DNA of 64,000 nucleotides, taken from positions 3,706,001 to 3,770,000 of the forward strand of contig NZ_LT907982.1 in the NCBI RefSeq assembly GCF_900230215.1, in the 5' to 3' direction. A program made the position numbers and the translations under genes. Source of the stretch: Jatrophihabitans sp. GAS493 (lineage in GTDB: Bacteria > Actinomycetota > Actinomycetes > Mycobacteriales > Jatrophihabitantaceae). The notes under the pieces are model-generated. The model saw nothing but the letters and a program-made list of their open reading frames with translations, ran no database searches and was not told the DNA's origin. This document shows, piece by piece, positions 35,572 to 45,423 of this stretch. The stretch's first letter is position 1. Each line of letters starts with the position of its first letter.

Positions 35572-37070
35572 GGTCGCCCGTAGGCGCCCCGGTCGGCGAT
35601 GGCGCGCAGCATCTCCGGGCAGAGCAGGTAGACGTTACCGATCCCCATGGTGATCACGATGTCACCCGGACGGGCCAGCGCCGCGATGCGCGCCGGAGTC
35701 TCGGAGAAGTTCGTTTCGTAGACGACCTGCTCGGCCGGCAGCGGGATCTGATCCGAGATGAGCGCCGCGGTGACGCCTGGGATCGGCTCCTCCCGCGCCG
35801 GAAAGATGTCCATCACCACGGCGATGTCCGCGATCGCCATCGACTCCGCGAACTCGCGGGCGAAGGTCTGCGTCCGGCTGTAGGTCCCCGGCTGGAATAC
35901 CGCGATGACGCGCCCCTCACCGGCGACCGCCTTCGCCGCCGTCAGCGACGCGGCGATCTCGGTCGGGTGGTGGGCGTAGTCGTCATAGACCCGCACCCCG
36001 TTGGCGATTCCATGAAGCTCAAAACGCCGATGTACGCCGGCGAAATTCGCCCACGCGGTGCGCACCTTCTCCAGGTCGAAGCCGAACTCGGAGGCCAGGG
36101 TCAGCGCCGCGGCCGCGTTCAGGGCCATGTGATGGCCGACCAGCGCGCCGACCCGCAGTCCGGCCTCGGAGACTCCGGAGCCGAGCGCGTCGAACTCGAC
36201 GGAGTCGGAGTGCTCCACCACTGAGGTGACCCGAACGTCGGCCTCGGCCGATTCGCCGTAGGTGAGGACCCGGCGTCCGATCGAGCGCGCGTACCCGGCC
36301 ATTCGCACGGCCCCCGGATCGTCGGCGCAGCACAGCAGCAGGCCGTCGACATCCAACCGGTCGACGAAGATCTCGAAGGCCCGGAAGATGCCCTCAAGAT
36401 CTCCGTGGTTCTCCAGATGATCTGCCTCGACGTTGGTGATGATCGCCGCCGACGGACGCAGTAGCAGGAACGATCCGTCGCTCTCGTCGGCCTCGATGAT
36501 CGCCAGTTCGCCACTGCCGAGGTGCGCGTTGAGCCCAGTCTCGTAGAGATTGCCCCCGATGGCGAAGGAGGGATCGAGGCCGCAGGCCTGGGCGGCGACG
36601 GTGAGCAGCGACGTGGTCGTGGTCTTGCCGTGGGTCCCGCTTATGGCGATACAGCGCCGATCCTCGAGCACACTGGCCAGCGCCGCGGCCCGCCGGATGA
36701 CCCGCTTCCCACTCCCCCGTGCGGCCACGAACTCCGGATGGGACGGGTTGATCGCGGTTGTGTAGACGAACGTGTCGGTGTTGTCGAGATGGTCGGCCGA
36801 GTGTCCGATCAGCACCTCGGCCCCGACCGCGCGCAGCGCGGTGACGGTGGATGATTCGCGGGCCTCACATCCGCTCACCGACACGCCGCGGTTGACCAGC
36901 AACCGGGCCAGTGCACTCATCCCGGCCCCGGCGATCCCCATGATGTGCACCCGGCCGAGGTCGGCCAGCGCCGGGATCTCGTCGGTGGCGGCGCTGCGCA
37001 CCAGGGCGGCACCGGGCGCGGCCCAGTCCTCCGGCCGTTCAGCGGAGGCGTCTTGCGTCGGGCGGGTCAC
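35568..37070 (-). CDS. murC: UDP-N-acetylmuramate-L-alanine ligase MurC
   Basis: MurC adds L-alanine to UDP-MurNAc, using ATP, in the cytoplasm. The N-terminal Rossmann domain begins RVHIMGIAGAGMSALARLL, the central ATPase carries ISGTHGKTTTTSLL and EADESDGSFL, and the C-terminal domain has YDDYAHHPTEI and FQPGTYSRT. About 500 aa is the usual length. I prefer GTG 37070, which has AGGAG 9 bases upstream; ATG 37088 would overlap murG by 14 bases without a ribosome site. It sits in the order murG-murC-ftsQ. Confidence 0.96.
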   Translation of the reverse strand: MTRPTQDASAERPEDWAAPGAALVRSAATDEIPALADLGRVHIMGIAGAGMSALARLLVNRGVSVSGCEARESSTVTALRAVGAEVLIGHSADHLDNTDTFVYTTAINPSHPEFVAARGSGKRVIRRAAALASVLEDRRCIAISGTHGKTTTTSLLTVAAQACGLDPSFAIGGNLYETGLNAHLGSGELAIIEADESDGSFLLLRPSAAIITNVEADHLENHGDLEGIFRAFEIFVDRLDVDGLLLCCADDPGAVRMAGYARSIGRRVLTYGESAEADVRVTSVVEHSDSVEFDALGSGVSEAGLRVGALVGHHMALNAAAALTLASEFGFDLEKVRTAWANFAGVHRRFELHGIANGVRVYDDYAHHPTEIAASLTAAKAVAGEGRVIAVFQPGTYSRTQTFAREFAESMAIADIAVVMDIFPAREEPIPGVTAALISDQIPLPAEQVVYETNFSETPARIAALARPGDIVITMGIGNVYLLCPEMLRAIADRGAYGRP

Positions 37071-37074
37071 GGTG

Positions 37075-38214
37075 TCATTCTCCTGCATTCGGCTGGGTGG
37101 CGGGGTCAGATTCGGCGAGTTCGAGGACGGCCCGGGCGAGGACCTCATCGGCGTCCCGGACGCCGGCACCGGCCGCGGCGGCGGTGAGCCGGGCCAGGCG
37201 AGCGGGATCGACCAGCCGTGGGACCACCTCGTCGATGATCCACTGCGCGGTGAGATCGGCGTTGTCGACGAGAATGCCACCGCCGGCTGCGACCACCGGT
37301 TCGGCGTTGCGACCCTGCTCCCCGCCGCGCAACGGGAACGGCACGTAAGCCGCCGGGAGACCGACCGCACTCAACTCGGCCACCGTCATCGCACCGGAGC
37401 GGCAGAGCACGAAGTCAGCCGCGGCATACGCGTACTGCATCTCTTCGACGAACTTCACCGCGACGTAGGGGGCTGCGGTCTGCTCCATCCCCTCATCGGC
37501 AGGTTGGCCGGCATCGTTGCGCGGGCCGACGATGTGCAGCACCTGCACGTCAGCGCTGGCGAGTGCCGTGCGCGCTCCGGCGACGGCGGCGTTGATCGCC
37601 TGCGCGCCCTGCGAGCCACCGGTGACCATCAAGGTGATGAGGTCCGGTCGCAGTCCGAATCGCCGGCGGGCCTCGTCCCGCAATGCCGCCCGATCGAGGT
37701 GACTGATCTGCGGACGCAGCGGAATGCCGATCGCTGTGGCGTGCGGGAGGCGGACCCCGGTCGAGGCGGTGAAGACGTGCCGGGTCAGCCGGGCCCCGAC
37801 CTTGTTGGCCACACCGGGGCGGGCGTTTGCCTCGTGAATCACGATGGGGATGCCAAGTCGGCGCGCGGCCAGGTAGGCCGGCATCGCGATGTAACCGCCG
37901 AATCCGACGACCACGTCGGCGTCGACCCGGCGCAGAATCTCGGTGGTCGCCTTCACCGCGTTGCGCACCCGCCCCGGGGTAGCCAGCAGGTCCCGGTTGA
38001 GCTTGCGGGGCAGCGGGACGGGAGGAATCAACTCCAGCGGGTACCCCCGGGCTGGGATGAGGCGGGTGTCCAGGCCGCGCACTGTACCCAGCGCGGTGAT
38101 GACCGCCGCCGGATTCAAACGGCGGACGGCGTCGGCCACCGCCATAGCCGGTTCTATATGCCCGGCGGAGTGACCTCCGGCGACCACGATGCTCGGATTG
38201 GCTGAGTTCGTCAT
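37075..38214 (-). CDS. murG: UDP-GlcNAc:lipid I N-acetylglucosaminyltransferase MurG
   Basis: MurG makes lipid II at the inner face of the membrane. The 379-aa GT-B glycosyltransferase has the N-terminal IVVAGGHSAGHIEPAMAVAD glycine-rich loop (normally GGTxGH, here GGHSAGH), VVGFGGYIAMP, the IVIHEANARPG segment (family HEQN, here HEAN), the second loop MVTGGSQGAQAIN and the donor-binding RSGAMTVAELSAVGLPAAYVPFP. The ATG at 38214 overlaps the ftsW stop as ATGA. The slightly altered signature motifs are worth noting but the gene is otherwise complete. Confidence 0.95.
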   Translation of the reverse strand: MTNSANPSIVVAGGHSAGHIEPAMAVADAVRRLNPAAVITALGTVRGLDTRLIPARGYPLELIPPVPLPRKLNRDLLATPGRVRNAVKATTEILRRVDADVVVGFGGYIAMPAYLAARRLGIPIVIHEANARPGVANKVGARLTRHVFTASTGVRLPHATAIGIPLRPQISHLDRAALRDEARRRFGLRPDLITLMVTGGSQGAQAINAAVAGARTALASADVQVLHIVGPRNDAGQPADEGMEQTAAPYVAVKFVEEMQYAYAAADFVLCRSGAMTVAELSAVGLPAAYVPFPLRGGEQGRNAEPVVAAGGGILVDNADLTAQWIIDEVVPRLVDPARLARLTAAAAGAGVRDADEVLARAVLELAESDPATQPNAGE

Positions 38215-39719
38215 GTGCGACGGGAGTCCGATCGCCGGTTCGGGTCTGACGCCGACCTCCGGGGCCGGCCGTCGGTGCCGGTGGCGGCAAGGTTCGGTGT
38301 GCGGGGCGGACGCGCCGCCGGGCGGGCCGTGGATTTGGCTGCGGGCTTGACCGGCGGTTTGGCTGCCGGTCTCGCTGCGGGCTTTGGCGGCCGCTGCGCT
38401 TCGGCTGGCGACGTCGCCGGCCGCCGTCCTCGCGCGGGCGCCAGATAGGGCTTGGCCGCGGTGATGCGCAGCCACCGCTCGATGCGACTGCGCTGCCCGC
38501 TGGCAGTTCGAGCCTGGGCGGCCGCCACCGCCTCCGGCTCGTGGCGGGCAAACGACACCAGCATCCCGAAGACCACGAAGGTGGCCAGCAGCGAGGTGCC
38601 GCCGGCCGAGATGAACGGAAGCGGGATGCCGGTGACCGGAAGCAGACCGGTCACGTAACCGATGTTGATCAGGGCCTGGCCACAGATCCAGATCGTGGCG
38701 GCACCGGCCACCAGCCGGGCGAAGGGGTCGGCGCTGCGTCGCGAGATCCGCATGCCGGTGTAGGCGAAGAGACCGAAGAGGAGCAGCACCACCACGGTCC
38801 CGATGAGGCCGAGTTCCTCACCGATGACGGAGAAGACGTAGTCGGTGTTCGCGTTCGGGACCCAGGTGTACTTGGACGTCCCGTTACCGAGGCCGACCCC
38901 GTAGAACCCACCAGACGCGAGCGCATAGAGACCCTGCACGGTGTGGTAGCCGCTGCCCTGCTTGTCTTTGAACGGGTCGGTGAAGGTGAGCAGTCGCTGC
39001 AACCGGTAGCTCGCACTCACCGCGAGTAGGGAGACGGCCCCGGCAACGAGCAGCAGCAGGCCGGCGAAGTAGCGCAGTGGCAGGCCCAGCGTCCACAGCA
39101 GTCCGATGAGAATCATCAGCAGACATAGGGTCGTTCCGAGGTCTGGTTCGAGCATGACCAGCCCACAGACGAGCACGAAGACCGGCACCAACGGGACGAA
39201 GACGTGCCGGGCCCGGGTCAAGGTCCCCCGCTGCTGCTTGCGCACCAGCAGGTCGGCCCCCCAGAGCAGAATGGCGAGCTTCGCGAACTCCGACGGCTGA
39301 AACGGCAGCGGTCCGAGGTCGATCCAGCGGCGGGCGTTGTAGTTGAGAACACCGACACCCGGAATCAGCACCGCGGTCAGCGCCAGAAAGGCGATGAGCA
39401 GCGCCGGATAGACGATCATGCGGTACGAGCGGGGCGGCATCCGTGCGGCGACGTAGAAGATCGGCAGACCGATGGCGACGAAGAGCACCTCTTTGACCAG
39501 CTGGCTCCAGATCCCGCTGTTGATCTCGCTACCGGCCGAGATCGTCGTCGAGGCGGCCATCATGATGCCGAAGGCCAGCAGTCCCCCGCCGGCCAGAATG
39601 ATCAACTGCAGGGAGGCGAAGGGACGCTCCAAGTAGCGCTGTCCCTGAGCGGCGGCGCTGCGCAGACCGTCGCGGGCGCGGACGCGCTCCCGGCGGGCTG
39701 GCGGTACCTGCGCGCTCAT
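38211..39719 (-). CDS. ftsW: septal peptidoglycan glycosyltransferase FtsW
   Basis: A 502-aa SEDS-family polymerase that works with FtsI at the septum. Ten or so membrane helices span residues about 35-405, with the family motifs WIDLGPLPFQPSEFAKLAILL, NANTDYVFSVIGEELG and PLPFISAGGTSLLA. The last 80 residues form a basic Pro/Ala/Lys/Arg tail (RPAAKPPVKPAAKSTARPAARPP), unlike the short tails of most FtsW proteins but reminiscent of the long tails in mycobacteria and relatives. The start at ATG 39719 overlaps the murD stop as ATGA. Confidence 0.96.
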   Translation of the reverse strand: MSAQVPPARRERVRARDGLRSAAAQGQRYLERPFASLQLIILAGGGLLAFGIMMAASTTISAGSEINSGIWSQLVKEVLFVAIGLPIFYVAARMPPRSYRMIVYPALLIAFLALTAVLIPGVGVLNYNARRWIDLGPLPFQPSEFAKLAILLWGADLLVRKQQRGTLTRARHVFVPLVPVFVLVCGLVMLEPDLGTTLCLLMILIGLLWTLGLPLRYFAGLLLLVAGAVSLLAVSASYRLQRLLTFTDPFKDKQGSGYHTVQGLYALASGGFYGVGLGNGTSKYTWVPNANTDYVFSVIGEELGLIGTVVVLLLFGLFAYTGMRISRRSADPFARLVAGAATIWICGQALINIGYVTGLLPVTGIPLPFISAGGTSLLATFVVFGMLVSFARHEPEAVAAAQARTASGQRSRIERWLRITAAKPYLAPARGRRPATSPAEAQRPPKPAARPAAKPPVKPAAKSTARPAARPPRTPNLAATGTDGRPRRSASDPNRRSDSRRT

Positions 39720-41197
39720 GAGGCACTGACGGGTGCGGCCGCCGAGCCCGATCCGGGGTCGAGCCGACCCTCGTCGAGCACCGCGGCGACGAAGGCCGCA
39801 CCGCGGGCCGGGTAGCCGGTGAACATGTCGTAAGAGGCTGCGGCCGGCGCGAGCAGCACTGTGTCACCCGCCTTCGCCGCCGCCGTCGCGGCCCGCACCA
39901 CCTCGATCATCGCTCCATCGTCGGTGCTGGCCACCGTGAAGACCGGCACATCCGGTGCGTGTCGCAACAACGCGGCGGCGATCACAGCGCGGTCGGCCCC
40001 GAGCAGCACCACCGCCCGCAGTCGCGGAGCGAATTCGGCCACCAACTCATCTACCGGCGCATCCTTCAACTGGCCGCCGGCGATCCAGACCACTCTTTCG
40101 TACGCGGCCAGCGAAGCCGCAGCCGCGTGCGGGTTGGTCGCCTTGCTGTCGTCGACGTACCGCACGCCGCCGCGGGTCCCCACCAGCTGGTTGCGGTGCG
40201 GGTCGGGGACGAAGCTGCGCAGACCTTCGGCGACCGCCTCGCTCGTCACACCGTAGGCGCGGGCCAGGGCGGCGGCGGCCAGGGCGTTGGCCACGTTGTG
40301 CGCACCGACCGGACGGATCTCGTCGGCCGCGATCAGGTCGATGCCGGAGCCGGAGCCACCGCCGATACCCGAGCCGGGGCCATCGGTGAAGGCCCGGTCG
40401 ACGAGCACCCCGCCTCGCACTCCCAGCTGCCCGAGAGCGGGCTCGGCGAGCGTGACCGTGACGCCCCTGGTCGCCGGGCGACGCAGCAGTTTCGCGTCGA
40501 GCAACCGGCTCACCAGCGGATCGTCGGCATTGCCGATGGCGATCGGGGTGTTCCAGATCTTGGCCTTGGCCTCGGAGTACTCATCCATCGTGATGTGCCA
40601 GTCAAGATGGTCTGGGGCCAGGTTGAGCACGGCCGCCGCCGCCGGACGCAGCGTGGAGGACCAGTGCAACTGATAACTGGAGAGTTCCACGGCCAGCACA
40701 TCCAAGTGCTGATCACTGGTGACGGCGTCGATGATCGAGACCCCGACGTTACCGACCGCCAGTGCCCGCAGGCCGGCCGCGCGCAGGATCGACTCGAGCA
40801 TGCGGACGGTGGTCGTCTTCCCATTTGTGCCGGTGATCGCGAGCCACGTCGCGGCATTGGGCCCGCGCAGTCGCCAGGCGAACTCAACCTCGCCGAGCAC
40901 CTCGATCTGCGTCTGGGCCGCGTGCACGAGCACCGGGCTACTCGGCCGGAAGCCCGGTGAGGTGACGACCAGCGACACCCCGTCCGGGACCACGTCGACC
41001 GCACCCAGAAACTCTGCACCGGCGGCGACGAGCTCATCGACGCCGGCCGGACGGGCGTCGTCGGTGAGTAGTACCCGGGCTCCGCGGCTGAGCAGCACGC
41101 GGGCCGCACTGGCTCCGGCAAAGCGAGCGCCACAGACGAGCACGGTGCGGCCGTGAAGCTGCAGCGGCGTTACGGCCGGCGCAGTCGGATCATCCAT
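39716..41197 (-). CDS. murD: UDP-N-acetylmuramoyl-L-alanine-D-glutamate ligase MurD
   Basis: MurD adds D-glutamate to UDP-MurNAc-L-Ala. Its 493 aa include the Rossmann start ([18 protein letters not shown]), the ATPase motif [46 protein letters not shown], and the C-terminal [12 protein letters not shown] with the glutamate-binding Lys/Thr. A small Gly/Ser insert ([15 protein letters not shown]) occurs in the middle domain. ATG 41197 overlaps the end of mraY by 8 bases; the frame further upstream runs inside mraY. Confidence 0.96.
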   Translation of the reverse strand: MDDPTAPAVTPLQLHGRTVLVCGARFAGASAARVLLSRGARVLLTDDARPAGVDELVAAGAEFLGAVDVVPDGVSLVVTSPGFRPSSPVLVHAAQTQIEVLGEVEFAWRLRGPNAATWLAITGTNGKTTTVRMLESILRAAGLRALAVGNVGVSIIDAVTSDQHLDVLAVELSSYQLHWSSTLRPAAAAVLNLAPDHLDWHITMDEYSEAKAKIWNTPIAIGNADDPLVSRLLDAKLLRRPATRGVTVTLAEPALGQLGVRGGVLVDRAFTDGPGSGIGGGSGSGIDLIAADEIRPVGAHNVANALAAAALARAYGVTSEAVAEGLRSFVPDPHRNQLVGTRGGVRYVDDSKATNPHAAAASLAAYERVVWIAGGQLKDAPVDELVAEFAPRLRAVVLLGADRAVIAAALLRHAPDVPVFTVASTDDGAMIEVVRAATAAAKAGDTVLLAPAAASYDMFTGYPARGAAFVAAVLDEGRLDPGSGSAAAPVSAS

Positions 41198-42281
41198 GGC
41201 CGGAGAACTCGGCATAGAACAACCCCATCCCGAACGCCACCGAGACTCCGGAGAGGATCCAGAAACGAACGATGATGGTGACCTCGTCCCACCCGGCGAG
41301 CTCGAAGTGATGGTGGATGGGAGCCATTTTGAAGACCCGCCGGCCGGTTCCGGTCCGTATCCGGGTGAACTTGAACCAGCCGGTCTGGATGATCCCGGAG
41401 AGGGTAACCATGACGAAGAGGCCACCGAGCACGATCAGCAGCAGCTCCGTACGGCTGAGGATCGCGAACCCGGCCATCAGACCTCCGAGCGCCATCGACC
41501 CGGTATCACCCATGAAAATCTGCGCCGGGGAGGCGTTCCACCACAGGAAACCGAAGCAGGCACCGACCGCTGCGGCGGCGACGATGGCGAGATCCCGGGC
41601 GTCGCGAACTTCGTAGCAGCCACCGTGGAAGGTCGGCGCGCAGGGGTTTCGAGCCTGAATGAAGGCGATCAGCGTGTAGGCGCCGAAGACCATGGCCGAC
41701 GCACCGGCGGCCAGGCCGTCGAGACCATCGGTGAGATTCACCGCGTTGGAGGTCGCCGACACGATGATGTAGGCGACGACGATGAACCCGACCACGCCGA
41801 GCCCGATCTCCGGGATATCCCGGACAAAGGAGAGGTAGGTCGAGGCCGGGGCGAGACCGAGGTGGTTCTTGAAGAGCAGGGCCATACCGGCGAAGGTCAC
41901 GCCGACGAAGAACTGACCGCCGAACTTGGCCCGGGCTCGCAGGCCGAGGTTGCGCTGGCGACGGAGCTTGATGAGGTCGTCGAGAAACCCGACCAGGCCC
42001 ATGCCGACGAAGATGTAGAGCAGCAGCAGCCCGGAGGCCGTCGGGCCGGCACCACTGCGCAGGATCGAAACCAGGTGCGCGCAGATATAGCCGAAGGCGG
42101 TGGCGCCGACGATGACGACCCCACCCATGGTCGGCGTTCCACGCTTGACCAGGTGGCTCTGCGGGCCGTCGTCGCGAATCTCCTGGCCGAATCCGTGCCG
42201 CCGGAAGTACGCCACCACCAGCGGCGTGCAGAGAATGGAGCAGAGCAATGAGGCCACCGCAGCGGCCAGAACAGTCCTCAC
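41190..42281 (-). CDS. mraY: phospho-N-acetylmuramoyl-pentapeptide transferase MraY
   Basis: MraY transfers phospho-MurNAc-pentapeptide to undecaprenyl phosphate, giving lipid I. The 363-aa, ten-helix protein carries [12 protein letters not shown], the acidic FLDDLIKL pair, [33 protein letters not shown] and the cytoplasmic [13 protein letters not shown] motif, all catalytic or metal-binding segments. It starts with GTG 42281 in a GTGA overlap with the murF stop. No anomalies are seen. Confidence 0.97.
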   Translation of the reverse strand: MRTVLAAAVASLLCSILCTPLVVAYFRRHGFGQEIRDDGPQSHLVKRGTPTMGGVVIVGATAFGYICAHLVSILRSGAGPTASGLLLLYIFVGMGLVGFLDDLIKLRRQRNLGLRARAKFGGQFFVGVTFAGMALLFKNHLGLAPASTYLSFVRDIPEIGLGVVGFIVVAYIIVSATSNAVNLTDGLDGLAAGASAMVFGAYTLIAFIQARNPCAPTFHGGCYEVRDARDLAIVAAAAVGACFGFLWWNASPAQIFMGDTGSMALGGLMAGFAILSRTELLLIVLGGLFVMVTLSGIIQTGWFKFTRIRTGTGRRVFKMAPIHHHFELAGWDEVTIIVRFWILSGVSVAFGMGLFYAEFSGHG

Positions 42282-43702
42282 AGCTCTACGCCCTCCGCTC
42301 GCCCATCCGAGACATCCTCGCCCAAGGCGACCGCGATCCGTTCGAGGCCCGCCGAGCGGGACGCCTTGACCAGCAGAATGTCACCCGGACGGATCCGAGC
42401 CCGCAGTTCGGCGACCGCCGCGTCGACGTCCGCTACCCAACCGGACTCGCCGTTCCAGGAACCCTCCAACGACCCGCCGTGCGCGATGGGCTTAGCCAGC
42501 TCGCCGACCGCTAGTAGATGGGAGATGTCCAGCCGGACCGCCAGCCGTCCGAGGGCGTCGTGCTCGGCCTGCGAATCCTCGCCCAGCTCGCCCATCGGCC
42601 CCAGCACCGCCCAGGTGCTGGCCGCCCGGGCCCGTCCGACGTAGGCCAGCGCCTTCAGCGCGGCCCGCATGGATTCGGGGTTGGCGTTGTAGGCATCGTT
42701 GATGATGACCACACCGTCGGCCCGCTCGGTGAGCTCCATGCGCCAACGCGATCGGGCCGTCGCCGAACTCAAGGCGGCGGCGATCTCATGAATGTCCAGA
42801 CCGCACTGCAGCGCCACCGCCGCGGCGGCGAGCGCGTTGCTGACGTGGTGCTCACCGATGAGGCGCAGCTGCACACGGGCCTCGTGCGGTCCCGCGACGA
42901 TGGTGAACCCGGCCCGGCCGAAGTCGTCGAGCACGATCTCGACGGCGCGGACATCAGCGCCGGCCGACTCACCGAAGCTAACAATCCTAGCTTTGGTGCG
43001 GGCGGCCATCGCCGAGACCGCCGGATCGTCGAGATTGAGCACGGCGACTCCCCCGTCGACGGCCGCCGGCAACGATTCGACGAGTTCCCCCTTCGCCTGG
43101 GCGATCGCCTCCCGTGAGCCGAACTCACCGATGTGGGCCGAGCCGACGTTCATCACGACGCCGATCCGGGGCGGGGCGATCTCGGTGAGGTAGCGAATAT
43201 GGCCGATCCCGCGGGCGCCGGTCTCCAACACCAGAAACTCAGTGGTCTCCCCGGCCTGAAGCACGGTGTACGGATGCCCCAGTTCGTTGTTGAAGTTCCC
43301 GGCCGGTGCCACCGTGGTGCCCCGTACCTGCAGCACCTGGGCCAGCAAGTCCTTGGACGAGGTCTTGCCACTCGAGCCGGTGATGGCGATCGTGATCGCG
43401 TTCAGCCGGCGCGCCACCGCCATGGCCAGTGCCGCGATCGCCGCCTGCGGATCGTCGATGACGATGGCCGGGCCGTCGACATCGTGGGTGACGAGCGCGG
43501 CCACGGCGCCCCGCGCGTGTGCGGCGCCGACGAAGTCATGGCCGTCGACGTGCTCCCCGGCGATGGCAAGGAAGAGCGACCCCTCGCCGACCTTCCGCGA
43601 GTCGTACTCCACACCGGCGGTCACCAGCGCGGTCGGGTCGGCATCGGCATTGAGGGTCCCGCCGACGATCTGGGCGACCTCACCCAGCGTCATCGCGATC
43701 AC
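42278..43702 (-). CDS. murF: UDP-MurNAc-tripeptide-D-alanyl-D-alanine ligase MurF
   Basis: MurF adds D-Ala-D-Ala to complete the pentapeptide. The 474-aa protein shows the N-terminal uridine-binding domain ([15 protein letters not shown]), the ATPase motif [29 protein letters not shown], and the C-terminal [19 protein letters not shown]. The start is either GTG 43702 (GTGA overlap with murE) or ATG 43693. It continues the uninterrupted run of coupled mur genes. Confidence 0.96.
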   Translation of the reverse strand: MIAMTLGEVAQIVGGTLNADADPTALVTAGVEYDSRKVGEGSLFLAIAGEHVDGHDFVGAAHARGAVAALVTHDVDGPAIVIDDPQAAIAALAMAVARRLNAITIAITGSSGKTSSKDLLAQVLQVRGTTVAPAGNFNNELGHPYTVLQAGETTEFLVLETGARGIGHIRYLTEIAPPRIGVVMNVGSAHIGEFGSREAIAQAKGELVESLPAAVDGGVAVLNLDDPAVSAMAARTKARIVSFGESAGADVRAVEIVLDDFGRAGFTIVAGPHEARVQLRLIGEHHVSNALAAAAVALQCGLDIHEIAAALSSATARSRWRMELTERADGVVIINDAYNANPESMRAALKALAYVGRARAASTWAVLGPMGELGEDSQAEHDALGRLAVRLDISHLLAVGELAKPIAHGGSLEGSWNGESGWVADVDAAVAELRARIRPGDILLVKASRSAGLERIAVALGEDVSDGRAEGVEL

Positions 43703-45387
43703 GAGGCGAGCACCGCGCGGGCGACGTCCCGGTCATCGAATGGGTGAATCTCGCCGTTGATCTCCTGCCCGGCCTCGTGGCCCTTGCCGGCGATCAGCAC
43801 GGTGTCTCCGGGCTCGGCCAATCCGATGGCGTGGGCAATCGCCGCGGCCCGATCGCCGATCTCGATCACCTCGGCCGGGTGGGCATAGGGATCGACACCG
43901 GCCAGCATGGCCGCGCGAATAGTGGCCGGGTTCTCCGATCGTGGGTTGTCGTCGGTGACGATGAGGATGTCGCTGTCCCGAGCGGCGACGGCTCCCATGA
44001 GCGGACGCTTCTGCCGATCGCGGTCACCACCGCAGCCGAGCACGATGATCAGCCGACCCTGAGTGAGCGGGCGCAGCGCGGCCAACGCCCCCTGCACCGC
44101 CGCCGGCTTATGGCTGTAGTCGACGACGACCAGAAACGGTTGTCCGCTGTCGATGCGCTCCATCCGCCCCGGCACCGATGCCGCCGCCACCGCCGGCGCA
44201 GCAACCTCCAGGGAGACACCGGCATAGTGCAGAATCGCCAATGCCAGCACGGCATTCGCCACGTTGTAGCGCCCGGGCACCTGACAGCCACCCTGCCCCT
44301 GCTGCCCCGGCCCGCTGACCCGGAAGGACGTGCGGCCACTACCGTCGACGGTGATGTCGCGCGCCGTCCAGGTCGCGGGGACATCGTCGCGGGTGCTGAC
44401 CGTAACGGCCCTTCCGGCAAGCTGCTCGGCCAGCCGCACTCCCCACTCGTCGTCGACCATCACGATCGGCACCAGCGTGCGCCAGTCGAAGAGGCGGGCC
44501 TTGGTCTGGAAGTAGTCCTCCATCGTCGGGTGAAACTCCAAGTGATCGTGCGAGAGGTTGGTGAAGGCGCTCACGGCGAAGTCGATTCCGTCGGCCCGGC
44601 CCAGGGCCAGCGCATGGCTGGAGACCTCCATCGCGACGCTCTGCGCGCCGCGTTCGATCATGCGGGCCAGTAGTGCCTGAAGATCGGGGGCCTCCGGGGT
44701 GGTGAACCCGGTGTGCACCGACTCGTCGCCGATCATCGTCGCCACCGTGCCGATGAGACCGCAGCCGATTCCCGCGGCCTGCAGGCCGGCTCGCACGAAG
44801 AAGGTCGTGGTCGTCTTCCCGCTCGTGCCGGTGACGCCGATCATCTGCAACGCGACACTCGGGAAGCCGTAGACCTGCGAGGAGACCGACCCCAGTCGAG
44901 CCCGGACGTCGTCGACCACGATGCCGGTGATCACGACATCGGTCGGGGTGTCGTCCACCACCTTGTCCACCAGTTCGGCCAGCAGTTGTGCGCCGGCGGC
45001 GTCGGTGAGGATCGCGACCGCGCCGCGCGAGATCGCCTCGGCCGCGAAGCGGGCCCCGTGCCCGGAGGCGCCGGGGAGCGCGGCGAAGAGGTCGCCGGGA
45101 AGAACCTGCGAGCTGCTTGCGGTGATCCCGGTGACTTCGATCTGGGCGACCTGCGCACCGTCGCGGCGAGACGGGGCCGTCTGCGAATCGAGGGGAGCCG
45201 TATCTATAGCAGCGGAATCTGTAGCAGCGGAATCGATGGCGAAGGTGACGATTTCGCCTTCGCAGACCTGGGCGATCAGGCCCAGCGACGTGTGCGTGAC
45301 GGTTGCCGGGCGTGGCCTCGGCTCGGACTTCGATGCGGCTGCCACGTCAGTAGAACTTACCGTCGCGGGCAGCGCGTCCGTGCACAA
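43699..45387 (-). CDS. murE: UDP-MurNAc-tripeptide synthetase MurE (meso-DAP adding)
   Basis: MurE adds the third amino acid. The 562-aa ligase has GVTGTSGKTTTTFFV, EVSSHALALGR, NLSHDHLEFH and the substrate-selecting DDNPRSE, whose DNPR is the signature for meso-diaminopimelate. The N terminus is long: after about 45 residues comes a repeated stretch of DSAATDSAAID type (15-base DNA repeats around 45195-45240) before the first conserved strand. The start is uncertain: TTG 45387 is the longest, GTG 45345 is also possible, and neither has a good ribosome site. It lies 36 bases after ftsI. Confidence 0.95.
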   Translation of the reverse strand: MCTDALPATVSSTDVAAASKSEPRPRPATVTHTSLGLIAQVCEGEIVTFAIDSAATDSAAIDTAPLDSQTAPSRRDGAQVAQIEVTGITASSSQVLPGDLFAALPGASGHGARFAAEAISRGAVAILTDAAGAQLLAELVDKVVDDTPTDVVITGIVVDDVRARLGSVSSQVYGFPSVALQMIGVTGTSGKTTTTFFVRAGLQAAGIGCGLIGTVATMIGDESVHTGFTTPEAPDLQALLARMIERGAQSVAMEVSSHALALGRADGIDFAVSAFTNLSHDHLEFHPTMEDYFQTKARLFDWRTLVPIVMVDDEWGVRLAEQLAGRAVTVSTRDDVPATWTARDITVDGSGRTSFRVSGPGQQGQGGCQVPGRYNVANAVLALAILHYAGVSLEVAAPAVAAASVPGRMERIDSGQPFLVVVDYSHKPAAVQGALAALRPLTQGRLIIVLGCGGDRDRQKRPLMGAVAARDSDILIVTDDNPRSENPATIRAAMLAGVDPYAHPAEVIEIGDRAAAIAHAIGLAEPGDTVLIAGKGHEAGQEINGEIHPFDDRDVARAVLAS

Positions 45388-45423
45388 GGTGCGGCCGGGG
45401 ACGACTCCCGCACAGGCTCACAC

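Noticed and set aside
36772-38205. A 477-codon plus-strand frame across murC and murG
   Set aside because: Antisense to two well-conserved mur genes and without a ribosome site or family similarity.
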